A stretch of DNA of 64,000 nucleotides from Rhizobium ruizarguesonis (GTDB lineage: Bacteria; Pseudomonadota; Alphaproteobacteria; Rhizobiales; Rhizobiaceae), in the NCBI RefSeq assembly GCF_012349115.1, contig NZ_PQIG01000067.1, positions 1 through 64,000 of the forward strand. Reading direction: 5' to 3'. The notes below the pieces were generated by a model. It made no database searches and was not told where the DNA came from. It saw nothing but the letters and a program-made list of their open reading frames with translations. Position numbers and translations under genes: made by a program. Shown here one piece after another: positions 1 to 7,514 of this stretch (its first letter is position 1; each line of letters begins with the position of its first letter).

Positions 1-127
1 CTGGCCATGGTCGTTCCCGAAAGCAGCCCCGACAGCGAAATGCCGGCTGGCAGCTGGAAGTTCCATCAGGGCGTTTGTCTGGCGAGCTTCGGGGGAAAAG
101 CGCGCTTATGAAAGCGGGGCTAGCGCC
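1..127. other. left-edge stretch without a supported gene
   Basis: This short stretch lies downstream of the Ldh2-family gene. An ATG on the minus strand at position 66 opens a frame of 22 codons that runs off the left edge, but it has no convincing ribosome binding site and no recognisable motif, so I do not call it a gene. Confidence 0.3.
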
Positions 128-1180
128 TCACGCAGCGACGTCTGGAACTGGCAATCCTGCGATCTCGGCATGTTTACAGAGCTTCGCCCAAGCCACGTCG
201 CCGACCGGCACGCCCTCTTCCAACGCCGAGCGGCGCCTTCGCGCTGCGCTATCACCCGGCATGCGGACGGGGCCGTTCCAAGGCGCGGGAGGATTGCTCC
301 GGCATGCAGAGGCGAGAAAGTCAGACTGCATTGTAAAGGCATCCAGCCCGGCGAAAAAGGCGGGGTCGATGATCTGAAGGAAAGCGCTTTGCGAAAAGAT
401 GCCGGACGGCGCGTTCGCCCGTCCCTTGCCGGAAAGCCCCTGCCCCAGCAATTCGACGATCAGCCCGAGCCCAAAGCCCTTGTGCCCCTTCAACTGGCCG
501 CCGAGAGGCATCATCGTCCCACCACGTTCGGTCACCTCGCGCGGATCATCGGTCGGCTCGCCTGCGGCGGTGAAAGCCCAGGCCTCAGGAAATTTCTTGC
601 CGGCCTTCGCCAGGTTTTGCGTCATGGTCGTGGTGGTGATCGAGGCCGAGACGTCGATCAGGATCGGATCCGCAGATGTCGGGAATCCGGCCGCCATCGG
701 GTTGGGCGTCAGAAGCGGCTTCGTGCCGCCATAGGGCGCAACGCGGCTCGCCGCGGGATGCGAAACCGACAGCTGTACGATGAGGCCCCGTTCGGTCACC
801 TGCCGCATGAAGGCTGAAAGCGCGCAGGTATGGTGGCAGTTGCGGATCGCGGCGGTGACGACGCCATGATCGCCGACCCGTTCGCAGGCCTGCTCGATCG
901 CCTTCGTCAGCAGCCATGCGCCCGGCAGGGATTTGCCGTCCCAAACAAAGGCTGCGCCGCGGTCATTGACGACCTCATAGCTGCCGGACTTTGCCAGCGA
1001 GCCGTCTTCCAACGCCTCGACATACCAGTTCAAAAGACTGACGCCATGGGTATCGTGGCCGATCATGTCGCCTTCCACCAGCACGGTGGCAGTCGTTTCG
1101 GCCTTGTCGGCCTCCATGCCGGCGCGGGTCAATATCTGCTTTGCGAATTGAGTCAGGGCAATGCGGTCAATCAGGGGCAT
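128..1180 (-). CDS. Ldh2/malate dehydrogenase family oxidoreductase
   Basis: This is an NAD(P)-dependent oxidoreductase of the Ldh2 (malate/L-lactate/ureidoglycolate dehydrogenase) family, which is unrelated to Rossmann-type MDH/LDH. Family landmarks are an early DTHG, a CHHTCALSAF segment where other members have an N-H-F motif, NPMAAGFP, PTDDP and KGHKGFGLGL. At about 350 residues it has the usual length. I start it at Met3 of the longest frame because GGGAG then lies 8 nt upstream; the ATG at 1186 would leave only about 2 nt. It follows the peptide-class binding protein closely, so the two are probably cotranscribed. In an acid-sugar island a 2-hydroxy acid or sugar-acid substrate is likely, but the exact substrate cannot be read from the sequence. 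Confidence 0.88.
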   Translation of the reverse strand: MPLIDRIALTQFAKQILTRAGMEADKAETTATVLVEGDMIGHDTHGVSLLNWYVEALEDGSLAKSGSYEVVNDRGAAFVWDGKSLPGAWLLTKAIEQACERVGDHGVVTAAIRNCHHTCALSAFMRQVTERGLIVQLSVSHPAASRVAPYGGTKPLLTPNPMAAGFPTSADPILIDVSASITTTTMTQNLAKAGKKFPEAWAFTAAGEPTDDPREVTERGGTMMPLGGQLKGHKGFGLGLIVELLGQGLSGKGRANAPSGIFSQSAFLQIIDPAFFAGLDAFTMQSDFLASACRSNPPAPWNGPVRMPGDSAARRRRSALEEGVPVGDVAWAKLCKHAEIAGLPVPDVAA

Positions 1181-1256
1181 CGGCATTTCTCCCTCACGTC
1201 ATGGAAAGCACGGGCCGCTGTTCGCGGCGGCCCGTGGTTAAGTGCGGCATACCGGC

Positions 1257-2777
1257 TTACTTGAAGCGGATCTGCGACAGCTGCAGTTCGGAATTCGTCG
1301 CGATCGTCGGCTTGAAGTCGAGACGCGGCGAGACGCGGGTGAAACCGACCATGTGAAACATCGGGATGTCGGCGATGATTTCGGTGTTCACCTTGGCGAA
1401 AAGCTCCTTCCAGAGTTTTGTGCGCTCGTCGCCGGTGGCAGACGTCGCCTTGCCGATCAGCGCGTCGACGGCGGGATCCCGAACCATGGAGTGCGAGCCG
1501 TCGGTCGCGTATTTCACGAATGCGGTGAAGACGGGATCGCCAGTCGCATTGTCGTGCTGAGACTGGGTCAGCGTCGGACCGGAATCGGCGACAAAGGGCG
1601 CAACGAAGTAGCCGTTCCACACGGAAACATCGTACATGTCGAGCTTTACGTTCAGGCCGACTTCCTGAAGCATCGCCATGGTCGCTTCCATCGCTTCGGT
1701 GGCATTGGGATATTGCCCGTTGCGACCGATGATGCGGATTTCGCTATCGACCGGGACGCCGTCCGCTTTCGCTGCTGCGACCAGTTCCTTTGCTTTTTCG
1801 GGATCATAGGGCCAGGCGGGGATATCGGCATTGTAGCCGATCGTGGTTGGCACGACGAGCTGTGTCGCGATCTTTGCCTGTTCGGGGAACAGCGTTCCGA
1901 GCATCGCCTGACGATCGATGGCGAGGTTCATTGCTTCGCGGATGCGCCGGTCGTTAAGCGGTGCTGCGCGCGTATCGATGCGCAGTGATGTCGTTTCGGA
2001 ATTGGGATAGGCGAAATCAGTTTCCTTGTTGGTGGCATCCTGTACGGAGACGGCCGGAACGATATCGGCTTCGCCGGCATCGACCATCGCAGCAGCAACG
2101 GCGCTGTCGGAGCGGAACAGATAGGTCGCCTGTTCCACCTGCGGCTTCTCTCCCCAATATTCCGCGTTACGCTTCAGCACGATCGACTGGCCGATATCCC
2201 ATTTGTCGAACGTATAGGGGCCGGTGCCAATCGGCTTGCGGGTGAATTCGCTTGCTGGCGTCGCCTCGGCCGATTCCACAGCCATCACCGTCATCAGAAG
2301 CGGAAGAATCGGTTGCGCCGGTTTTGTCGTAATCCGGATCGTGTTGGCATCCGGCGTTTCGAAGCTGAACTCCGTGCCGCCGAAATATTTGCCGCCGGTC
2401 TCACAGCTGAGCTTCTTGTTCTTGTTGCGCTCGATGGTGAACTGAACATCTTTGGCGGTGAACGGCTTGCCATCGTGCCATTTGACATTCGGGCGCAGCT
2501 TGAACTCCCAGGTGTCGTCGTCGATCTTCGACCATTCCGTCGCCAGGCGGGGTTTGAGGCCGCCATTGACGTAGTCGAATTCCACCAGCATCTCGTTGAC
2601 GTTTTCAGAAATGACCCGACCGACGTCCTGGCGCGCTGCCATACAGGGCTCGACGACATCGACGGTTTCGGCAAGCACAACACTGACGTTGCTCTTGGCA
2701 TCCTCAGCGTGAGCCGAGCCGGCGCTCAGCGCGAGCACCGTGGTTGAAAAGCAGGCAGCTAACAAATGCAATTTCAT
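1257..2777 (-). CDS. ABC transporter substrate-binding protein, peptide/nickel class (SBP_bac_5)
   Basis: This is the periplasmic binding protein of a DppA/OppA-class importer, 506 residues long. A signal peptide (MKLHLLAACFSTTVLALSAG, then a probable AHA cleavage site) starts at the chosen ATG, which has GGAGGAG 6 nt upstream; the longer frame from 2813 adds a non-signal leader. The mature part shows the family segments LATEWSKIDDDTWEFKLRPN, WHDGKPFTAKDV and IGTGPY. Its permeases and ATPase lie about 9 kb away at 11084-14555 in a separate unit. An ACTAATATATTAGT palindrome overlaps its putative promoter and is shared with those genes. Acid-sugar neighbours suggest an aldarate, aldonate or uronate-type ligand rather than a peptide; that is inference. 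Confidence 0.92.
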   Translation of the reverse strand: MKLHLLAACFSTTVLALSAGSAHAEDAKSNVSVVLAETVDVVEPCMAARQDVGRVISENVNEMLVEFDYVNGGLKPRLATEWSKIDDDTWEFKLRPNVKWHDGKPFTAKDVQFTIERNKNKKLSCETGGKYFGGTEFSFETPDANTIRITTKPAQPILPLLMTVMAVESAEATPASEFTRKPIGTGPYTFDKWDIGQSIVLKRNAEYWGEKPQVEQATYLFRSDSAVAAAMVDAGEADIVPAVSVQDATNKETDFAYPNSETTSLRIDTRAAPLNDRRIREAMNLAIDRQAMLGTLFPEQAKIATQLVVPTTIGYNADIPAWPYDPEKAKELVAAAKADGVPVDSEIRIIGRNGQYPNATEAMEATMAMLQEVGLNVKLDMYDVSVWNGYFVAPFVADSGPTLTQSQHDNATGDPVFTAFVKYATDGSHSMVRDPAVDALIGKATSATGDERTKLWKELFAKVNTEIIADIPMFHMVGFTRVSPRLDFKPTIATNSELQLSQIRFK

Positions 2778-2881
2778 TTCGTTCTCCTCCCATGCGCCTT
2801 TGGCGCTCCTCACAGTGAACTGCGTCCCGTTTCCGGTGCTCCGGCATCTATCTCCTCAGTAGTTCTCTAAAGCACAAGTGC

Positions 2882-2911
2882 ACTAATATATTAGTTAGCG
2901 GCAAGCTTCAA
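2882..2911 (-). promoter_or_regulatory. palindromic operator over the putative promoter of the binding-protein unit
   Basis: Positions 2882-2895 form a perfect 14-bp palindrome, ACTAATATATTAGT. On the minus strand TTGAAG (2906-2911) and TATTAG (2883-2888) are 17 bp apart and could be -35 and -10 boxes, so the palindrome would cover the -10. Near copies lie at 9296-9309 and 14670-14683 in front of the other two minus-strand units. The natural candidate to bind it is the GntR/FCD protein at 9394-10113. Confidence 0.65.
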
Positions 2912-2962
2912 CTCCAGCGCTCCGAAGCGGGGAGCATTCAACCTTGGCCGGAACGCGAAATT

Positions 2963-3868
2963 TTACCTTGCCGAACCAATCAGTTCGCGCATCATCTCGA
3001 CTTCCTCGTCGGTGAGATCCGTCAGCGGCGCCCGCACCGGTCCCGCCTCAAAGCCGCGCAAACGCACGCCTGCCTTGACGGCGGAAACCGCATAACCGGC
3101 CTTGCGATCGCGAATACGGGCAAAGGGATAGTAGAAATCGCGCAGCATCTGCTCACAGGCCGCGTCGTCACCGGCGAGGAATGCCTTGTGGAATTTCAAT
3201 GCCGTTTCGGGCACGAAATTGAAGACCGCCGAGGAATAGGTCGGCATGCCGGCGCCGCGATAGGCCTGGGCAAAAAGTTCATGCGTCGGCATGCCACCAA
3301 TATAGGAAAGCCGGTCCCCGAGCGCGATCGTGACACGGCGCACCGTATCGATATCACCGGTACCGTCCTTGAAGCCGATCAGATTTGGGCATTCGTCGGC
3401 AAGCTGAGCAAGCTGCTCGGCCGAAACCCGCGCCTGGCCACGATTATAAACGATAACGCCCATATTGGTGGCCTTGCAAACGGCCCGTACACGCGCGGCA
3501 ATGCCATCTGCCGGCGCCTCGGTCAGGTAATGCGGCAGCAGAAGAATGCCGTCGCCGCCGGCCGCCTCGATCTCGCGCGCCATGTCGCAGGCAATCCGCG
3601 TGCCGTAGCCGCATCCGGCAATAACAGGCGCATCGCCGGATACGGCGCGGGCGGCCTTCACAACCTCAACCACCTCGCCGGGCGTCAGCGAGAACAGCTC
3701 ACCAGTGCCGCCGGCAACGATCAGGCCGGCAACGGGGTAAGATGACAGCCATTCCAGATGCGCTGAAAACGGCCTGGCTGCAAACCGATCCTCGGCATCG
3801 AAAGGGGTGACGGGAAAGGACAGCAGGCCGTTGCGAATGATTTCGCGAAGTTCCGTCGGGGCAATCAA
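2963..3868 (-). CDS. kdgD: 5-dehydro-4-deoxyglucarate dehydratase (KdgD)
   Basis: The protein belongs to the DHDPS/N-acetylneuraminate lyase superfamily. It would dehydrate and decarboxylate 5-keto-4-deoxy-D-glucarate to 2,5-dioxopentanoate (alpha-ketoglutarate semialdehyde) in the cytoplasm. Visible are GGTGE at 53-57, Tyr141 in YNR and the Schiff-base Lys167 in GFKDGTGD; 301 residues is normal. The start is a TTG with AGGAG 7 nt upstream; there is no ATG in a plausible place. It follows the semialdehyde dehydrogenase by 17 nt, and that enzyme uses its product. Because an arabinonate-type dehydratase lies in the same unit, a 2-keto-3-deoxy-L-arabinonate dehydratase role is an alternative, but the galactarate dehydratase upstream favours KdgD. 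Confidence 0.9.
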   Translation of the reverse strand: MIAPTELREIIRNGLLSFPVTPFDAEDRFAARPFSAHLEWLSSYPVAGLIVAGGTGELFSLTPGEVVEVVKAARAVSGDAPVIAGCGYGTRIACDMAREIEAAGGDGILLLPHYLTEAPADGIAARVRAVCKATNMGVIVYNRGQARVSAEQLAQLADECPNLIGFKDGTGDIDTVRRVTIALGDRLSYIGGMPTHELFAQAYRGAGMPTYSSAVFNFVPETALKFHKAFLAGDDAACEQMLRDFYYPFARIRDRKAGYAVSAVKAGVRLRGFEAGPVRAPLTDLTDEEVEMMRELIGSAR

Positions 3869-3885
3869 TTTGGCACTCCTCGATT

Positions 3886-5403
3886 TCAGTTGCGCAGGTC
3901 TTGGGGCAACAGGCCGGCAGGGAAATTCTGATAGGCGACGGGGCGCAGAAACCTGCGGATCGACATGGTCCCGACGCTGGTCGCGCCGAAATTGGTCGAG
4001 GCAGGGTAGGGTCCGCCATGCACCATGGAATCGACAACCTCGACGCCGGTTGGGAAGCCATTGACCAGCAATCTGCCCGCCTTCCTTTCGAGGACCGGCA
4101 GCAGGTCGCGGGCAAGTCCAAGATCGGCATCGTCCATATGAATCGTCGCGGTCAGCTGTCCCTGGAAGCTTTCGGCAAGGGCGACCATCTCTTTAGGCGA
4201 GCCGACGCGTACGACGAGGCCGAGAGGGCCGAACACCTCTTCGCTGAGCGAGTGATCGGCAAGCCAGGCCGCGCCGTTGGTCTCGAACAGGCTCGGGGCT
4301 GCGTCGCGGCCAGCACTCTCTGCAGCGAGAACCGGCGCGACGGCATTGCTTGCCCGCATCCGGTCGACACCTTCGTGATAGGCCGTAGCGATGCCTTTGG
4401 TCAGCATCGTCTGCGGTGCCACCTTCTCAAGAGCCGACTTGGCAGCACTGGTGAACCTGTCCGCCTCCGGCCCGTCGACGACGACGGCGATACCGGGGTT
4501 GGTGCAGAACTGGCCGGCACCAAGCGTCAGTGAACCGGCCCAGCCGGAACCGATTGCCTCTGCCCGGGCGGCGGTAGCGGCCGGCAGCAGGAACATCGGA
4601 TTAACGCTGCCGAGTTCCCCGAAAAAGGGGATCGGCTCAGGGCGCTGGGCGCAAAGGTCGAAGAGCGCACGGCCGCCGGCAAGCGAGCCGGTAAAGCCAA
4701 CGGCTTTGATGGCCGGATGCGTCACCAGCGCCGTTCCGACATCACGGCGGCCCCCCTGGATCAGGCTGAAGACGCCGGCCGGCATTCCAGTGCGCTCGAT
4801 AGCGGCTGCAATCGCCTCGGCAATAATCTCACCTGTGCCGGGATGGGCTGAATGTCCCTTCACCACGACCGGGCAGCCCGCGGCAAGTGCTGCTGCCGTA
4901 TCGCCGCCGGCCGTCGAGAATGCCAGCGGAAAATTCGAGGCGCCGAAGACGGCGACGGGGCCGATCGGCCGTTGGACCAGACGGATCTCGGGCCGCGGCG
5001 CCGGTTGCCGATCGGGTTGCGCCGCATCGACGCGGGCGTCGAGATGCGCCCCCTTGCGGATATGGTCGGCAAACAATCTGAGCTGGCCGGTGGTGCGAGC
5101 GCGTTCGCCGTTCAGCCGGCCCTCCGGAAGCCCGGTTTCCTGCGTTCCGATGAGGGTGACGGCCTCGCCGCGCTTGTCGATCTCCTCGGCGATTGCCTCA
5201 AGGAAAATGGCCCGCTCCTCGCGTGTCGTTGCCGAAAATGCTGCAATAGCAGCTTCGGCGGCGCGGCAGGCGCGGTCGACCAGCTCCGTTGTGCCGACGG
5301 CAAAGTCATGTGCCTGCCCATGCGCCGGCTCGGACCGAAATGTCGTCGTTCCGGCGATCCACTCGCCGGCGATGAAATGCCTGCCTGAAGGGGTCCAGCT
5401 CAT
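3886..5403 (-). CDS. alpha-ketoglutaric semialdehyde dehydrogenase (NADP-type aldehyde dehydrogenase)
   Basis: This is a 505-residue aldehyde dehydrogenase of the class that oxidises 2,5-dioxopentanoate to 2-oxoglutarate. It shows Asn157 in GASNFPL, Lys182 in VVKGHS, the general base Glu263 in FGELGSVNP and the catalytic Cys300 in GAGQFCTNPG, so all catalytic residues are present. GAGGAG lies 8 nt before the ATG. The adjacent kdgD makes its substrate, and together they close the route from galactarate/talarate to the TCA cycle. A RIME-like double palindrome separates this gene from the upstream RraA-like gene, so full cotranscription with the front of the operon is likely but not certain. Confidence 0.93.
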   Translation of the reverse strand: MSWTPSGRHFIAGEWIAGTTTFRSEPAHGQAHDFAVGTTELVDRACRAAEAAIAAFSATTREERAIFLEAIAEEIDKRGEAVTLIGTQETGLPEGRLNGERARTTGQLRLFADHIRKGAHLDARVDAAQPDRQPAPRPEIRLVQRPIGPVAVFGASNFPLAFSTAGGDTAAALAAGCPVVVKGHSAHPGTGEIIAEAIAAAIERTGMPAGVFSLIQGGRRDVGTALVTHPAIKAVGFTGSLAGGRALFDLCAQRPEPIPFFGELGSVNPMFLLPAATAARAEAIGSGWAGSLTLGAGQFCTNPGIAVVVDGPEADRFTSAAKSALEKVAPQTMLTKGIATAYHEGVDRMRASNAVAPVLAAESAGRDAAPSLFETNGAAWLADHSLSEEVFGPLGLVVRVGSPKEMVALAESFQGQLTATIHMDDADLGLARDLLPVLERKAGRLLVNGFPTGVEVVDSMVHGGPYPASTNFGATSVGTMSIRRFLRPVAYQNFPAGLLPQDLRN

Positions 5404-5470
5404 TGTTATTCTCCTCGGCGGAGCCTCGCTCCGTCCTGATGCGTGAAGTCTTGTCGAAGGTGTGCCGCAT

Positions 5471-5583
5471 TAGAACAGGATGATTTTAGGCCAGGTCGGC
5501 CTAAAATCTGAATCCTGTTCTAAATTATATAGTGAGAGCATCATGTCGCCGAAAACCGCTTACACTTTTCGGCATCATGCTCT
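5471..5583. repeat. RIME-like mosaic element with two large palindromes
   Basis: There are two inverted repeats in tandem. Positions 5471-5522 run from TAGAACAGGAT to ATCCTGTTCTA, with a second inner repeat TTTTAGGCC/GGCCTAAAA. Positions 5535-5583 run from AGAGCATCATG to CATGATGCTCT around GCCGAAAACCGCTT. The second module has the layout of rhizobial RIME (intergenic mosaic element) repeats, and its end overlaps the TAG stop of the RraA-like gene. Two further elements with a related module lie at 15917-16022 and 62221-62326. It sits inside a probable operon, so it could fold in the mRNA and alter expression or stability of the downstream genes. Confidence 0.85.
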
Positions 5584-6292
5584 AGCGGCCATTCACCTTC
5601 CGCCATTCGGCAAAGAGCGTCAGATTGCTTTCGTCGGTGGCCGGGTAGAGGCCAATGATCGTGTGACCTTGCTTGACGCGCTCGGTGACGAAATCCTCGT
5701 AAGCGGTCATCTCTACCGCTTCATTGGCGATCTCGTCGGCGATCTCGGCAGGGATGACGATCACGCTGTCATCGTCGCCCACAATGACGTCGCCCGGGAA
5801 GACCGCCACATCGCCACAGCCTATCGGCACATTGATGTCGATTGCCTCGTGCAGCGTCAGGTTCGTCGGGCTGGAGGGACGATTGTGATAGGCGGGGATA
5901 TCGAGACCACCGATCGTCATGGCGTCCCGGAAGCCGCCATCGGTAACGACGCCGGCGCCGCCGCGCATCATCAGACGGGTAATCAGGATGTCGCCGGCAG
6001 AGGCTGCGCGCGGATCCTTGCGGCTGTCCATCACCAGAACAGAGCCTTCCGGGCAAGTCTCGATGGCAAGCCGTTGCGGATGTTTCGGGTTCCGAAAGAC
6101 GTTCATCGCATTGCGGTCCTCGCGCGCCGGCATGTAACGCAGCGTGAAGGCCGGTCCCACCATATTGCGGCCCTTCGGCTGCACCGGCCGAACATCCTGG
6201 ACCGTCTGGTTTCTCAGGCCGCGCTTGAACAGTGCCGAACAGAGCGTCGCGACGGAGACGCCCATCAGCTTTTCACGGGTTGCGGGGTTCAT
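5582..6292 (-). CDS. RraA-family protein (possible 4-hydroxy-4-methyl-2-oxoglutarate-type aldolase)
   Basis: This 236-residue protein has the RraA/dimethylmenaquinone-methyltransferase-like fold. It shows the family stretches VGPAFTLRY, a DGGFRD segment carrying the conserved Arg-Asp, and GDDDSVIVIP. Proteins with this fold include the RNase E regulator RraA and class II pyruvate aldolases such as HMG aldolase, which share a G-x20-R-D pattern; members in sugar-acid operons usually fit the aldolase role. Starting at Met21 of the longest frame puts GAGGAGAAGG just upstream. It lies 22 nt after the galactarate dehydratase gene. A pyruvate-forming aldolase or oxaloacetate decarboxylase is possible; the substrate is not known. 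Confidence 0.85.
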   Translation of the reverse strand: MNPATREKLMGVSVATLCSALFKRGLRNQTVQDVRPVQPKGRNMVGPAFTLRYMPAREDRNAMNVFRNPKHPQRLAIETCPEGSVLVMDSRKDPRAASAGDILITRLMMRGGAGVVTDGGFRDAMTIGGLDIPAYHNRPSSPTNLTLHEAIDINVPIGCGDVAVFPGDVIVGDDDSVIVIPAEIADEIANEAVEMTAYEDFVTERVKQGHTIIGLYPATDESNLTLFAEWRKVNGR

Positions 6293-6314
6293 ATTTCCTT
6301 CTCCTCGTTCCAAT

Positions 6315-7505
6315 TCAGACGCCGAAGCTGCACGTTTCCACGGTCCAGTCACGGGCTTTGCCCGTCAGGCTGCAACCAAGCCCCGGACGGGCCGGCACGA
6401 TCATTCGGCCGTCCTTGATCTCGAGTTGTTCGTTGAACAGCGGCGCCAGCCAATCGAAATGCTCTACCCATGGCTCATGCGCATAGGCGGCCGCCAGGTG
6501 CAGATGGATTTCCATGGCGAAATGTGGCGCCAGGCGCATGCGTTTCGCCTCGGCGTGCGTGCAGATGCGCAGAAAGGGCGTGATGCCGCCGACCCGCGGC
6601 GCATCCGGCTGAATGAAGTCGACCGCATCGGCCCGGATCAGCGCCATGTGCTCGTCGGCGCTGGCCAGCATTTCGCCGGTGGCGATCGGCGTGGCGAGTT
6701 CGCGTGCCAGTGCCGCATGGCCCTCGGCATCATAGGCATCGAGCGGCTCTTCGATCCATTCGAGGTTGAGCGGTTCGACCAGCCGGCCGAAGCGCAACGC
6801 CGTCGTGCGGTCCCATTGCTGGTTTGCATCGACCATCAGCGGAACACGGCCATCGATATGGCTGGTCACGGCATCAAGCCGGCGAAGGTCGATCATCGGG
6901 TCCGGCTGTCCGACCTTGATCTTGATGCCGCCGATGCCGGAGGCGATCGAGTGGTCGATGGCATCGCGGATTTCCTCGACGCTCGATGACAGGAAGCCAC
7001 CGGAGGTGTTGTAGCAGGCGACACTGTCGCGATGGGCGCCAAGCAGTTTTGCAAGCGGCAGGCCGGCGCGTTTCGCCTTCAGGTCCCAGAGGCAGATGTC
7101 GATGGCGGCGATTGCCTGGGTCGCAATGCCGGAGCGGCCGACCGAGGCCCCGGCCCAGCAGAGCTTGTCCCAGATGCGCGCGGTATCGTTGGGATCTTCG
7201 CCGATCAGGTCGTCGGCAAGCTCGCAGGCATGTGCATAAAGGGCAGGTCCGCCTGCCCGCTTCGAGTAACTGAAACCGAGCCCACTATGGCCAGCCTCGG
7301 AGACGATCTCGCAAAACAGAAAGGCCACCTTCGTCAGCGGCTTCTGTCGGCCCGTCAACACCTTGGCATCGCTGATCGGCCGCGCCAACGGCAGGTAGAC
7401 GAGCGACAGGGTGACCGATCGGATGGCGTCCAGCTTGGACGGACCGGCAGCGAAGCCAGCCTTGGGAGGCTGTTCCGGGATCGTGCGTCGATTGTGATCA
7501 AACAT
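6315..7505 (-). CDS. galactarate/L-talarate dehydratase (enolase superfamily)
   Basis: This 396-residue member of the mandelate racemase/muconate-lactonizing group would dehydrate galactarate or L-talarate to 5-keto-4-deoxyglucarate. It shows Lys195-x-Lys197 (IKIKVG), metal ligands Asp226 (MVDANQQW), Glu252 (WIEEPL) and Glu278 (TGEM), Asp301 (DAPRVGG) and His328 (LAPHFAMEIHLH). As I recall, these positions coincide with the numbering of the Salmonella L-talarate/galactarate dehydratase, which is about the same length; that supports the assignment over glucarate dehydratase. It lies 9 nt after the IlvD-type gene, and kdgD and the semialdehyde dehydrogenase follow in the same direction. Confidence 0.88.
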   Translation of the reverse strand: MFDHNRRTIPEQPPKAGFAAGPSKLDAIRSVTLSLVYLPLARPISDAKVLTGRQKPLTKVAFLFCEIVSEAGHSGLGFSYSKRAGGPALYAHACELADDLIGEDPNDTARIWDKLCWAGASVGRSGIATQAIAAIDICLWDLKAKRAGLPLAKLLGAHRDSVACYNTSGGFLSSSVEEIRDAIDHSIASGIGGIKIKVGQPDPMIDLRRLDAVTSHIDGRVPLMVDANQQWDRTTALRFGRLVEPLNLEWIEEPLDAYDAEGHAALARELATPIATGEMLASADEHMALIRADAVDFIQPDAPRVGGITPFLRICTHAEAKRMRLAPHFAMEIHLHLAAAYAHEPWVEHFDWLAPLFNEQLEIKDGRMIVPARPGLGCSLTGKARDWTVETCSFGV

Positions 7506-7514
7506 CGTGGTGCC

